A DNA stretch of 11,038 nucleotides from Dehalococcoides mccartyi (GTDB taxonomy: Bacteria > Chloroflexota > Dehalococcoidia > UBA2979), in assembly GCA_945888895.1 (NCBI GenBank), contig CAMDAY010000052.1:1-11038 (forward strand), read 5' to 3'. This document shows, in pieces, positions 1-7,090 of the stretch. The stretch's first letter is position 1. Each line of letters begins with the position of its first letter. The notes beneath the pieces were generated by a model that searched no databases, had not been told where the DNA came from, and worked only from the letters and a program-made list of their open reading frames with translations. Both the position numbers and the translations under genes were made by a program.

Positions 1-453
1 CGCAGAGCGGATACGCCCGGACGCGAGACCAGGGGCCATGCCCCACACGGCGTTCGCGACCACCGCGACGGCGGCCACCTTCAGCCCGTGCAGCCAGCCC
101 GCGTCCGTGACACGGAAGGCCGCGAGGCCATACGCGAACAGCACCATCACGACCGCCGACGGCAACGTGAAGCCGATCCACGCGAGGAGCCCGCCGAGGT
201 AACCCGCGCGGAGCGTGCCGATGGCGATGCCAACCTGACTGCTCGCGGGCCCGGGAAGGAACTGGCACAGCGCCACGAGATCCGCGTATTGGGCGTCGTC
301 CACCCACCGGCGACGCTGCACGTACTCCTCGCGGAAGTAGCCGAGATGCGCGACCGGGCCGCCGAACGAGGTGAGCCCGAGCCGCAGCGCGACCCAGAAC
401 ACCTCGAGCGCGGAACTGCGGCGGCGGGAAGCCTCGGACCGGTTGACTGTCAT
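1..453 (-). CDS. chrA: Chromate transporter ChrA family, N-terminal part (cut by window edge)
   Basis: The first 151 residues of an inner-membrane CHR-family transporter are visible; the rest lies beyond base 1. Seen: after a short basic N-terminus the protein reads FWVALRLGLTSFGGPVAHLG, then EEYVQRRRW and ALCQFLPGPASSQVGIAIG. These are the hallmark FGGP and PGP-type motifs of the first ChrA half, followed by hydrophobic helices. Family knowledge: ChrA exports chromate, often using sulfate-like anion or proton coupling, and gives chromate resistance, although many homologues have no tested substrate. The ATG at 451-453 is chosen because the conserved domain begins about 18 residues later and a weak GGGA lies just upstream. 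It sits 84 bp downstream of cobO on the same strand, so co-transcription is possible. Full length and the second CHR half cannot be judged from this window. Confidence 0.9.
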   Translation of the reverse strand, partial: MTVNRSEASRRRSSALEVFWVALRLGLTSFGGPVAHLGYFREEYVQRRRWVDDAQYADLVALCQFLPGPASSQVGIAIGTLRAGYLGGLLAWIGFTLPSAVVMVLFAYGLAAFRVTDAGWLHGLKVAAVAVVANAVWGMAPGLASGRIRSA

Positions 454-508
454 GAGGATCCCGTCCTGGTGCACGACCGTCGTGGCCCGCAGGTCTGGAG
501 CGGCCCGG

Positions 509-524
509 GCCGGGTATTCCCGGC
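509..524 (-). other. Small GC hairpin between cobO and chrA
   Basis: A perfect 6-bp inverted repeat (GCCGGG, loop TATT, CCCGGC on the plus strand) lies 14 bp past the cobO stop, next to the palindrome CGGCCCGGGCCG at 501-512. No T-tract follows on the minus strand, so it is at best a weak pause site or a processing or stabilising hairpin in a cobO-chrA transcript. In sequence this GC-rich it may also be chance. Confidence 0.25.
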
Positions 525-537
525 GTGAGGGCCAAGA

Positions 538-1176
538 CTAATAGTCGATGCCGGGCTGGGCCTTCACGCCGGTCTGGTAGACATGCTTCACCTCGCGCGC
601 CTCGGTCACCGTGTCCGCGAGCTCGACGAGGGCGGGGTGGGCATCGCGGCCGGTCATGATGATGTCGACGTTGGCGGGGCGGTCGCGGAGCGTCTCGACG
701 ACCTCGTCGACGGGGAGCCAGCCATACGTGACGGGGTAGGTGATCTCATCGAGCACGACGAGGTCGAATTCGCCGGACATGATCTTGTCGCGCGCGAGGT
801 CCCAGGCCTCCTTGGCGAGCGCGATGTCGTGCTCGATGTTCTCGGAGAGCCATGTGAAGCCGTCTCCGAGGGCGATCATCTCGATGCCCATGCGCTCGGC
901 GGCGTAGGTCTCGCCGTAATGCGAGCCCTTGCTCTTGATGAACTGGAGCCAGCAGATCTTCCAGCCTCGGCCCCACGCGCGCATGGTCACGCCCAGGGCG
1001 GCGCTGGTCTTGCCCTTGCCATCGCCGGTGTTCAGCAGGATGAGGGGGTGCTTCTTGGGAAACAGGCCCTTCCACTTCCCGACGGGCTGCTCCGCGGGGC
1101 CGTGCTTCCGGATCTCCTCGTCGTCGTCGCCACCCTCGGCGCCGGCGTCATCATCGAACGTCTCATCCTCGACCAT
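538..1176 (-). CDS. cobO: Corrinoid (cob(I)alamin) adenosyltransferase, CobO/BtuR type
   Basis: A cytoplasmic enzyme that transfers the 5'-deoxyadenosyl group of ATP to cob(I)alamin or other corrinoids, making coenzyme B12 in synthesis or salvage. Seen: P-loop NTGDGKGKTSA at residues 49-59, a Walker-B-like LVVLDE at 139-144, the ITYPVTYGWL segment, MTGR at 174-177, and the family's C-terminal signature HVYQTGVKAQPGIDY at the very end. Length 212 fits CobO/BtuR (about 180-210). The start chosen is ATG at 1174-1176, with AGAGGGG seven bases upstream. An upstream in-frame GTG (1195-1197) would add seven residues (MSKRGRA) but lacks a good ribosome site. The N-terminal ~30 residues include a strongly acidic low-complexity stretch (DDD...GGDDDEE), probably disordered. 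It is divergent from lemA and upstream of chrA. No cobalamin-riboswitch core was recognised in the 155-bp divergent gap. Confidence 0.95.
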   Translation of the reverse strand: MVEDETFDDDAGAEGGDDDEEIRKHGPAEQPVGKWKGLFPKKHPLILLNTGDGKGKTSAALGVTMRAWGRGWKICWLQFIKSKGSHYGETYAAERMGIEMIALGDGFTWLSENIEHDIALAKEAWDLARDKIMSGEFDLVVLDEITYPVTYGWLPVDEVVETLRDRPANVDIIMTGRDAHPALVELADTVTEAREVKHVYQTGVKAQPGIDY

Positions 1177-1331
1177 GGCCCTGCCCCTCTTGCTCACCGC
1201 GCGGTCGAGGATAGGGCATCGGCGAAGGGAAGCAGCCGCCTCCCCGCTCGGAGGTGCGCGGGCGTATCCTCAATGGGCACCCTGCAATAGGCACGGTGCG
1301 CATCGCCTGCAGGCGGAATCGGAGTTCGCGG

Positions 1332-1892
1332 ATGCTTCCCATCCTCATCGCGGCCGGCATCGGGGTCATCCTCGTGGTGATCGTGATCGGCATGTACAAC
1401 GGCCTCGTGCGGGCCCGCCTGCGCGTAGACGAGGCGTGGTCTCAGATCGACGTGCAGCTCAAGCGCCGCCATGACCTGATCCCGAACCTCGTGAACGCCG
1501 TCAAGGGCTACATGGACTTCGAGCAGGATGTCCTGACGAAGGTCACGGAGGCACGCGCCAACGCGGTCACCGCGGGCGCGCAGGGCCCGGCGGCCGTCGC
1601 CGAGGCGGAGAACCAGCTCACGGGCACGCTGCGCTCGCTGTTCGCCGTGATGGAGAACTACCCGCAGCTCCGCGCCTCCGAGAACGTGGCACAGCTCCAG
1701 GAAGAGCTGACCACCACGGAGAACCAGATCTCGTTCTCGCGGCAGCACTACAACGCGACCGTGCTGGCCTACAACACGTCGATCGCGACTGTGCCGTCCT
1801 CGATCATCGCCGGGATGTTCGGGTTCACGGCGCGCGACTTCTTCGACGCCGAGCCCGGTGCCGAGGCCGTGCCCGAGGTGCGCCTCCGTTAG
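1332..1892 (+). CDS. lemA: LemA family membrane protein
   Basis: LemA proteins are small, membrane-anchored, largely helical proteins with an extracytoplasmic N-terminal tip or a single N-terminal helix. Their molecular role is unsettled, but they are widely found beside HtpX-type proteases. Seen: an N-terminal transmembrane helix (about residues 3-20), then YNGLVRARLRVDEAWSQIDV, the family core RRHDLIPNLVNAVKGY (45-60) with an E at 64, helical coiled-coil-prone sequence, and the C-terminal signature YNTSIATVPSSIIAGMFGF (147-165). Length 186 is typical. The ATG at 1332 is chosen over an upstream in-frame GTG at 1254 because the membrane helix starts immediately after it and GGAG lies seven bases before it; the extra 26 residues would be arginine-rich and unlike the family. 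htpX follows after 22 bp, so the two are almost certainly one operon. Confidence 0.95.
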   Translation: MLPILIAAGIGVILVVIVIGMYNGLVRARLRVDEAWSQIDVQLKRRHDLIPNLVNAVKGYMDFEQDVLTKVTEARANAVTAGAQGPAAVAEAENQLTGTLRSLFAVMENYPQLRASENVAQLQEELTTTENQISFSRQHYNATVLAYNTSIATVPSSIIAGMFGFTARDFFDAEPGAEAVPEVRLR

Positions 1893-1914
1893 TCGAGGCC
1901 GGTGAGAGGCCTCC

Positions 1915-2889
1915 ATGCGCGCCACCTTCTACGAGCAGCAGTCGGCGAACCGCCGACTCTCGGTATTGCTGATGCTCAGCGTCGCGCTGCTGCTCGCCGC
2001 GCTCGGCTTCAGCATCGGATTCGCCTACACGGGCAACGAGATCGGCGGCGTGGCGTTCACCCTCGGCGCGCTCGTGCTCGGGCTCGTGCTGTCGATCGGC
2101 TCGTACTACGGCGGCGACAAAGTCGTCCTCGCCGCCTCCGGTGCGACCGAGGCCGACCCGGTGCGCGACCAGCAGTTGCTGAACGTCGTCCAGGAGATGT
2201 CGATCGCCGCCGGCGTGCCGATGCCGCGCGTCTACCTCATCGATGACACCGCGCCGAACGCCTTCGCCACCGGACGCGACCCGCAACACGCCTCGGTCGC
2301 CATCACCACCGGCCTCCTGCAAAAGCTCGACCGCGAGGCGCTCCAGGGCGTGATCGCCCACGAGATGGGGCACGTCCGCAACCTCGACATCCGGTTCATG
2401 CTGCTAATTGGCGTGCTGGTGGGCGGCATCGCGCTGCTGTCGGACATGTTCCTGCGCAGCATGATGTTCGGCGGCGCGCACCGCTCGAGGAGTCGCGACA
2501 ACGGGGGCGGCGGACTGCAGGCGATCATGATGATCGTGGCGCTCGTCCTCGCCGTCCTCGCTCCGATCGCCGCACGGCTCGTGCAGATGTCGGTGAGCCG
2601 GCAGCGCGAGTACCTGGCCGACGCGACGAGCGTCGAGTTGACCCGCAACCCCGCCGGCCTTGAGCGCGCGCTCGCCATCATCGCGACGGACCACGAGGTG
2701 CTGGAGGTCGCGAACCGCGCGACGCAGCACCTGTACATCGTGAACCCGATCAAGAAAATGGAGGCTCGCGCCTCTGGCCTGTTCACGACGCACCCGCCGA
2801 TCGCCGACCGCATCGACCGGCTCCGCCAGCTGCGCGCCGCCTCGCCGCTCTCGATCGACGAGCGCGCGCAACTCAGCAGCACCGAGTGA
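1915..2889 (+). CDS. htpX: HtpX-like M48 zinc metalloprotease (membrane protein quality control)
   Basis: An integral membrane zinc endoprotease of family M48B, which in characterised bacteria cleaves damaged or misfolded membrane proteins. Seen: two N-terminal membrane helices (about 15-36 and 45-63), the NAFATG motif at 115-120, catalytic HEMGH at 149-153 (two zinc histidines and the general base glutamate), a second helix pair (about 160-180 and 202-222), and the downstream REYLADATSVELTRNP segment whose Glu-232 is the expected third zinc ligand. The C-terminal LFTTHPPIADRIDRL is typical of HtpX. At 324 residues it is slightly longer than the roughly 290 of E. coli HtpX, partly through a Gly-rich linker near 195-200. 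The ATG start has GAGAGG five bases upstream. It pairs with lemA upstream, and its stop lies just before the permease start. Confidence 0.96.
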   Translation: MRATFYEQQSANRRLSVLLMLSVALLLAALGFSIGFAYTGNEIGGVAFTLGALVLGLVLSIGSYYGGDKVVLAASGATEADPVRDQQLLNVVQEMSIAAGVPMPRVYLIDDTAPNAFATGRDPQHASVAITTGLLQKLDREALQGVIAHEMGHVRNLDIRFMLLIGVLVGGIALLSDMFLRSMMFGGAHRSRSRDNGGGGLQAIMMIVALVLAVLAPIAARLVQMSVSRQREYLADATSVELTRNPAGLERALAIIATDHEVLEVANRATQHLYIVNPIKKMEARASGLFTTHPPIADRIDRLRQLRAASPLSIDERAQLSSTE

Positions 2890-2903
2890 TCGAGGACCCC
2901 GGG

Positions 2904-3995
2904 GTGCGCGACCGCACCCGCGCCGACGGCACTGCTCCCTCGACGGCACGCGCGCCGTGGATCGTCCGCGTGCGAAGCGTCAGCCCGTTCGTCATGGCGA
3001 CGGCGGCGCTCGTGGCGGCGGTGCTCATCGGCGTGACGCAGGGGACGACGGCGATCCCGCTGTCGACGACCGTCGCGATGCTCCTCGACCGGCTGCCGTT
3101 CATCGCCGTGCCGGTGGACGCGCCCGAATCGTGGTCGCGCATCGTGTTCGACGTGCGCCTGCCAAGGGTGGCCGCGGCCGGGCTGGTCGGCGCGGCGCTG
3201 GCCTACTCTGGCACGGCGTACCAGGGAGTGTTCCGTAACCCGCTGGCCGAGCCGTTCCTCCTCGGCGTCGCGTCGGGCGCCGCGCTCGGCGCGTCGATCG
3301 CGATCGCGTCACCGCTGCCGATCGACTCGTACGGGTTCGCGTGGGTGCCGCTGTTCGCGTTCGGCGGCGCATGCCTCGCCGTGACGCTCGTGTACGCGCT
3401 GTCGCGGACCGGCAACCTCACGGACAACGCGACGCTGCTTCTCGCGGGCATCGCGCTGTCCGCGGTCGCGTCCGCGATCACGTCGTTCCTGCTGCTGACC
3501 GGCGGGCCGAACACCTACCCGATCTTCTCGTTCCTCTTCGGCGGCTTCAATACCGCTTCGTGGCCGCGATTACTGGTCGCGGTGCCGTACGTCGCGGTCG
3601 GCGCGCTGCTCGTGCTCGTGCAGGCGCGCGCACTCAACGTGCTGCAGCTCGACGAGGAGCAAGCCGCGCACCTCGGCGTCGACGTGAAGCGGACGAGGCT
3701 GCTCGTGCTCGCGGGGGCCTCGGTGATCGCGGCGGCGGCGGTGGCCGTCGCGGGGATCATCGGGTTCGTCGGGCTGATCGTGCCGCACGCGGTGCGGATG
3801 ATCGCGGGCAACGACTACCGCCGCCTGCTGCCGCTGACCGCGATCCTCGGCGCGACGTTCGTGATCCTCGTGGACCTCGCCGCGCGACGCGTGCTTGCAC
3901 CGCAGGAGGTGCCCGTCGGCATCGTGACGCAGATCCTCGGCGCGCCATTCTTCCTGTACCTGCTGCGTCGAGGTCGCTCGGCGGGATCGCTGTGA
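2904..3995 (+). CDS. FecCD/BtuC-family ABC transporter permease (iron-siderophore, haem or cobalamin)
   Basis: The membrane subunit of a type II ABC importer (BtuC/FhuB/FecCD family) for iron-siderophore, haem or cobalamin. Seen: a polar N-terminus, about ten hydrophobic helices, the family segment VRLPRVAAAGLVGAALAYSG (84-103) continuing into YQGVFRNPLAEPFLLGVASGA, the RAL(N)VLQLDEEQAAHLGV region (242-259), and the ATPase-coupling stretch GIIGFVGLIVPHAVRMIAG (284-302). Length 363 is slightly above the usual 330-350. The GTG at 2904 is chosen because CGAGGA lies seven bases upstream; a GTG at 2886 overlapping the htpX stop would add six residues with no clear ribosome site. Its stop overlaps the ATPase start (GTGA). 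Substrate cannot be read from the sequence. cobO nearby hints at corrinoid and the YkgJ-like neighbour at metal, both inferences only. No binding protein is present in the window. Confidence 0.92.
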   Translation: MRDRTRADGTAPSTARAPWIVRVRSVSPFVMATAALVAAVLIGVTQGTTAIPLSTTVAMLLDRLPFIAVPVDAPESWSRIVFDVRLPRVAAAGLVGAALAYSGTAYQGVFRNPLAEPFLLGVASGAALGASIAIASPLPIDSYGFAWVPLFAFGGACLAVTLVYALSRTGNLTDNATLLLAGIALSAVASAITSFLLLTGGPNTYPIFSFLFGGFNTASWPRLLVAVPYVAVGALLVLVQARALNVLQLDEEQAAHLGVDVKRTRLLVLAGASVIAAAAVAVAGIIGFVGLIVPHAVRMIAGNDYRRLLPLTAILGATFVILVDLAARRVLAPQEVPVGIVTQILGAPFFLYLLRRGRSAGSL

Positions 3996-4804
3996 CCCCG
4001 CCCCCACTCCTCGAGGTACGCGACCTGTCCGTGCAGATCGCGGGACGCGCGCTGCTGGACGGCGTGTCGCTGAGTCTGCAGGCGGGCGAGCTGGTGGGCG
4101 TGATCGGCCCGAACGGCGCGGGCAAGACGACACTCCTGCGCGCGATCACCGGGCGCGTTGCCCGCGGCGGCACGATCCACCTCGACGGCGCCCCGATCGA
4201 GGCGCTGCGGGGGCGCGAGCGCGCACGGTCGGTCGCCGTCGTCGAGCAGCTGCCCGAGGCGCCACCGACGATGCGCGTGTCGGAGCTCGCGATGCTCGGG
4301 CGCTTCCCCCACCTCGGTCTGCTCGGACGCGAGACGAGCCGCGACGTCGCGATCACACGCGATGCCATGACACGCGCCGGCTGCCTCGACCTCGCGGAGC
4401 GGCTCATCGGCACGCTCTCCGGCGGCGAGCGGCGGCGCGCGTTCATCGCGAGGGCGCTGGCGCAGGAGCCGCGGCTGCTGCTGCTCGATGAGCCGACCGC
4501 CGCCCTCGACGCCAGCGCGCAGGGCGAGGTGTTCGAGGTCATCCGCACGCTCGCGGACGACGGCGCGGGCGCGCTGGTCGTAGTGCATGACCTGTCGCTC
4601 GCTGCCGCGTGGTGCGACCGCCTCTTGCTGCTGCACGGGGGCGCCGTCGTCGCCTCAGGCGATCCCCGCGAGGTAATCACGGCGGAGCACCTCGCGCACG
4701 TCTACGGCCCGTTCGTCACGCTGCTCACGCACCCCGACACGGGCAGACCGCTCGTCGTCCCCACTGGCCTCGACGCGCGCGTGGGGATCGACGCGCGTCC
4801 GTGA
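3992..4804 (+). CDS. ABC transporter ATP-binding protein partnering the FecCD permease
   Basis: The cytoplasmic ATPase of the importer encoded just upstream (FepC/BtuD/HmuV class). Seen in 270 residues: Walker A GPNGAGKT (39-46), Q-loop glutamine at 86 (VVEQL), signature LSGGE (142-146) followed by RRRAFIARAL, Walker B LLLLDEP (162-168) with catalytic glutamate, D-loop ALDAS, and switch histidine 199 (VVVHDLSLAA). All catalytic elements are intact. The C-terminal tail DPREVITAEHLAHVYG is typical of iron/B12 importers. The GTG start (3992-3994) overlaps the permease TGA, with a GGCGGGA six bases before it, indicating translational coupling. The open frame extends far upstream inside the permease gene but is out of frame with it and is not coding there. 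The stop again overlaps the next start. Confidence 0.94.
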   Translation: MTPPPLLEVRDLSVQIAGRALLDGVSLSLQAGELVGVIGPNGAGKTTLLRAITGRVARGGTIHLDGAPIEALRGRERARSVAVVEQLPEAPPTMRVSELAMLGRFPHLGLLGRETSRDVAITRDAMTRAGCLDLAERLIGTLSGGERRRAFIARALAQEPRLLLLDEPTAALDASAQGEVFEVIRTLADDGAGALVVVHDLSLAAAWCDRLLLLHGGAVVASGDPREVITAEHLAHVYGPFVTLLTHPDTGRPLVVPTGLDARVGIDARP

Positions 4805-5439
4805 CCTCCACGAAGGAGCGACTCGCGGGCCGCCCGGATCCTCGACGCCGCTATCTCACGCTCGCGGCAGCGCGCGCGCTCGACTGCAACGGGTGCGGGG
4901 ACTGCTGCGACTCCAGCCGCACGGACGGCTTCTGGACGTGGGGCTCGCTGCCGCGCGATCAGTACCGACCGCTGATGGACGGCGACCCGCTGATCATCCC
5001 GGTCATGCGTACCGCCAGCACCAATGAAGGCGGTTTCGGGGACCGCGACTGGCGTCCCGGCGATGACTCGGACGCCACGCCCACACCGTTCCGGTGCAGC
5101 GCCTTCCGCCCGCAGGCGGACGGGCGCGGCCTGTGTGGCATCCACGACCGCGAGCGCCCGACGAAGTGCGGCGAGTTCCCTGTCCACATGATCGGCCAGG
5201 ACGAGGATGTCGACGCGCGGGGGGTGATGCACCTCGAGACCAGCGCTTTCCCACGTTGCACCTGGTATCGCATGGACGCGGTCGCGGACGGCAACGCTGC
5301 GCTCGACCCGGTGCGGGGGTGCGTGGACTCGGACGGCTACGTCGTGCTCGCCGAGCTGCCGCCGTCGGTCCTCGGGCGGTGGACGGCTTTCGGCGGGGCG
5401 ACCGAACCGCCCCGTCCGCACAGGGCGTTCGAGGACTAG
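4801..5439 (+). CDS. YkgJ-type cysteine-cluster (Zn/Fe-S-like) protein
   Basis: A 212-residue soluble protein with the cysteine pattern of the YkgJ/CxxCxxCC family. Members are thought to bind zinc or an Fe-S cluster, but their reaction is generally unknown. Seen: CNGCGDCC at 29-36 (Cys 29, 32, 35, 36), FRCSAF (Cys 99), GLCGIHDRERPTKCGEFP (Cys 112 and 123, containing the family's RP..C..FP), then two further cysteines at 153 and 174, nine in all. No signal peptide or membrane helix is evident. The GTG start overlaps the stop of the ABC ATPase, so it is the last member of the lemA-htpX-importer cluster; a role linked to metal or cofactor handling by that importer is only inferred. Its TAG stop shares a CTAG with the stop of the convergent MFS gene. 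No ATG occurs before residue 59, which would remove the first cluster, so the GTG is favoured. Confidence 0.82.
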   Translation: MTSTKERLAGRPDPRRRYLTLAAARALDCNGCGDCCDSSRTDGFWTWGSLPRDQYRPLMDGDPLIIPVMRTASTNEGGFGDRDWRPGDDSDATPTPFRCSAFRPQADGRGLCGIHDRERPTKCGEFPVHMIGQDEDVDARGVMHLETSAFPRCTWYRMDAVADGNAALDPVRGCVDSDGYVVLAELPPSVLGRWTAFGGATEPPRPHRAFED

Positions 5440-6845
5440 CGCGCGGGCCTGGCGCCTCGAGCGGTCTGCGTCACGTCGCCGACGCGATCGGGCGTGCCGA
5501 AGACGAAGGCGATCGCGAGCAGGTTGACCACCGCGATCCCCACGAACGCCTGCTCCAGCCCGGCGCCCTCGGACGATGCCCGCGAGGCGACGAGGATGAT
5601 CACCGCGGTCCCCAGCGTGCCACCGAGCGAGCGGAACATCACGCGCAGCCCCGTGATCGCGGCGATGCGCTCCGGCGCCAGCTCGATCGCGGCGTTGTTC
5701 GCCGCCGGCCCGGCGATGCCGAACGCCAGCCCGCTGAACCCGATGATCGTCGCGAGGTACCAGACGCTCGGGATGCGCAGTCCGAGGATCACGGGGTCGT
5801 GCAGTCCGAACGACAGGACGAACGTGCTCAGGGACATCATCACGAGCCCGACGATGATCGGCTTGCGATACCCCGTCCTCGGCAGAAGGTACGCGGCAAC
5901 CGACGACGCGATGATCATCGCGAAGGCGCGCGGCGTCAGCAGCGCGCCAGCCGTCGCGGACGAGACGCCGTAGGCCGATTCCGCGTACAGCGGGATGAAG
6001 GAGAACAGGCCGAAGATAGCCGCGCCGTAGAGGAAGTTGAGCGCGTTCACATACGCGAACTCCTTCTGCCTGAGCAGCCGCATCTCAACGAGTGGATCCT
6101 CGGCGGTCGCCTCGCGTCGGATGAACGCGACCGTCGCGACGATGCCAAGGAGCGTGAAGACGCCCACCACGAGGACGTTCGGCTGCACGTTCCGCTGCGA
6201 CAGCTCGGTCAGCGCATAGACGAACGCGAGCACGGCGAGCGTCAGCGAGATCACGCCCGGCATGTCGATCGGCTTCGCGGCCTTCGTCGTCGTCGCCGGT
6301 AGCCAGCGGTACGCCAGCGCCACGATCGCGAACACCGGCGGGACGGCCACCATGAACGTCCACCGCCAGCCGAACTGGTCGACGATCACGCCCCCCGCCA
6401 GCGGCCCGACGATCGATCCGATCGGGAACACCGAGGAGATCATCCCGATCGCGCGTGCGCAATCCTCCAGGAACACGTCGCCGACGATGCCATACGCGGA
6501 CGGGAGGAGGCTACCGCCAGCGAGACCCTAGATGCCGCGCATGATGATCAGGACGTAGACGTTGGGCGAGAGCGCCGCACCCAGCGACGCCACGCCGAAC
6601 AGGACCACCCCGCCGACGAACACCGTCCGGCGTCCCAGCTCGTCGCTTAGCTTCCCGACGATCGGCATGGAGATAGCCTGCGCCAGGCTGTAGATGGTGA
6701 CGACCCAGCCAACCCAGCGGAGCGGGGCGTCGAGGTCCTCGATCATGTCGGGAAGCGCCACCGACACCATCGAGCCCTGGAGCGATGAGACGAGCAGGGC
6801 TCCCGAGATCAGCGAGAACAGCAGGAAGCGCCGGTCAACGTTCAC
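5436..6845 (-). pseudogene. DHA2-type MFS multidrug exporter interrupted by one amber codon
   Basis: A proton-driven drug or metabolite exporter of the 14-helix DHA2 (EmrB/QacA-like) family. Seen: helix 1 from residue about 7, GSMVSVALPDM, motif A GKLSDELGRRTVF, then VYVLIIMRGI-stop-GLAGGSLLPSAYG, IGMISSVFPIGSIVGPLAGG and GWRWTFMVAVPP, followed by further helices to the end. The reading frame is continuous for 469 codons except for TAG at 6528-6530 (codon 106). Family members normally have Gln there (R..QG.GGG), so a single C-to-T change (CAG to TAG) explains it; there is no frameshift. The start chosen is GTG at 6845 with AGGAG four bases upstream; ATG at 6893 is an alternative. Possible states: inactive pseudogene, sequencing or assembly error, or expression of the large C-terminal part by internal restart (GTG at 6476). 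TAG is an ordinary stop in seven genes here, arguing against recoding. Confidence 0.85.
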
Positions 6846-6865
6846 GTCGCTCCTGTCGATACTCG

Positions 6866-6891
6866 GTGCAGGGACAGCCAACACCCTGCAC
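6866..6891. promoter_or_regulatory. Perfect inverted repeat in the MFS exporter leader (candidate operator)
   Basis: GTGCAGGG, ten spacer bases, CCCTGCAC: an exact 8+8 dyad of 26 bp, 20 bp before the MFS GTG start. Size and symmetry are like operators of TetR or MarR-type repressors that often control drug exporters, but no regulator gene is next to it. It could equally form a leader-RNA hairpin. A -10-like GACTAT on the minus strand lies immediately upstream of the repeat (about 6893-6898), compatible with repression near the transcription start, though no convincing -35 was seen. Confidence 0.4.
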
Positions 6892-7038
6892 ATAGTCTGA
6901 CGCGAATGTTTCGGGCGTTCGCACCTCGCAGGGCCATTCCAAACGACAAGGTTGCGCAGATTCCGAACCACCGTGCGCCACGGAGATCGGGGTTTCTCCT
7001 CACCTGGGCGCCGCACGTACGGGGTGGGTTGATCCGTC

Positions 7039-7044
7039 TATAGA
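7039..7044 (+). promoter_or_regulatory. Possible -10 element before the HisKA_3-like small gene
   Basis: TATAGA lies about 46 bp before the ATG at 7091 and is the only AT-rich hexamer in this part of the 245-bp divergent gap between the exporter and the small gene. No recognisable -35 is placed 16-18 bp upstream, so this is tentative. Confidence 0.25.
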
Positions 7045-7090
7045 AGTGACGGGGCGAACAACGCGGGGCAGCCAGGCCGGGAGGCGATCA

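Noticed and set aside
1177..1331. Cobalamin riboswitch between cobO and lemA
   Set aside because: I looked for the B12-box core on both strands because of cobO and the importer. The gap is short and no B12-box-like sequence was recognised.
1194..1925. Minus-strand frame covering lemA
   Set aside because: His/Arg-rich shadow; LemA on the plus strand has the full family signature.
3341..3991. N-terminal extension of the ABC ATPase frame
   Set aside because: It lies entirely inside the permease gene in another frame and translates to Arg-rich noise. The ATPase domain begins right after GTG 3992.
3757..4680. 307-codon minus-strand frame opposite the ABC ATPase and permease
   Set aside because: Ser/Arg/Pro-rich shadow; both ABC genes on the plus strand are complete with all motifs.
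4771..4797. Direct repeat CGACGCGCG at the end of the ABC ATPase gene
   Set aside because: It encodes similar Asp-Ala-Arg residues in a GC-rich tail; no sign of a mobile element or attachment site.
6477..6530. Frameshift or separate genes in the MFS locus
   Set aside because: Both halves are in the same frame, and translation through the TAG gives exactly the missing conserved segment. It is one gene with a nonsense codon, not two genes or a frameshift.
6528..6530. Amber recoding (e.g. pyrrolysine or stop reassignment)
   Set aside because: TAG is the normal stop for cobO, lemA, the YkgJ-like gene, the MFS gene itself, the small gene, the thioredoxin-fold gene and the cupin gene. An isolated TAG at a Gln position is best explained by mutation.
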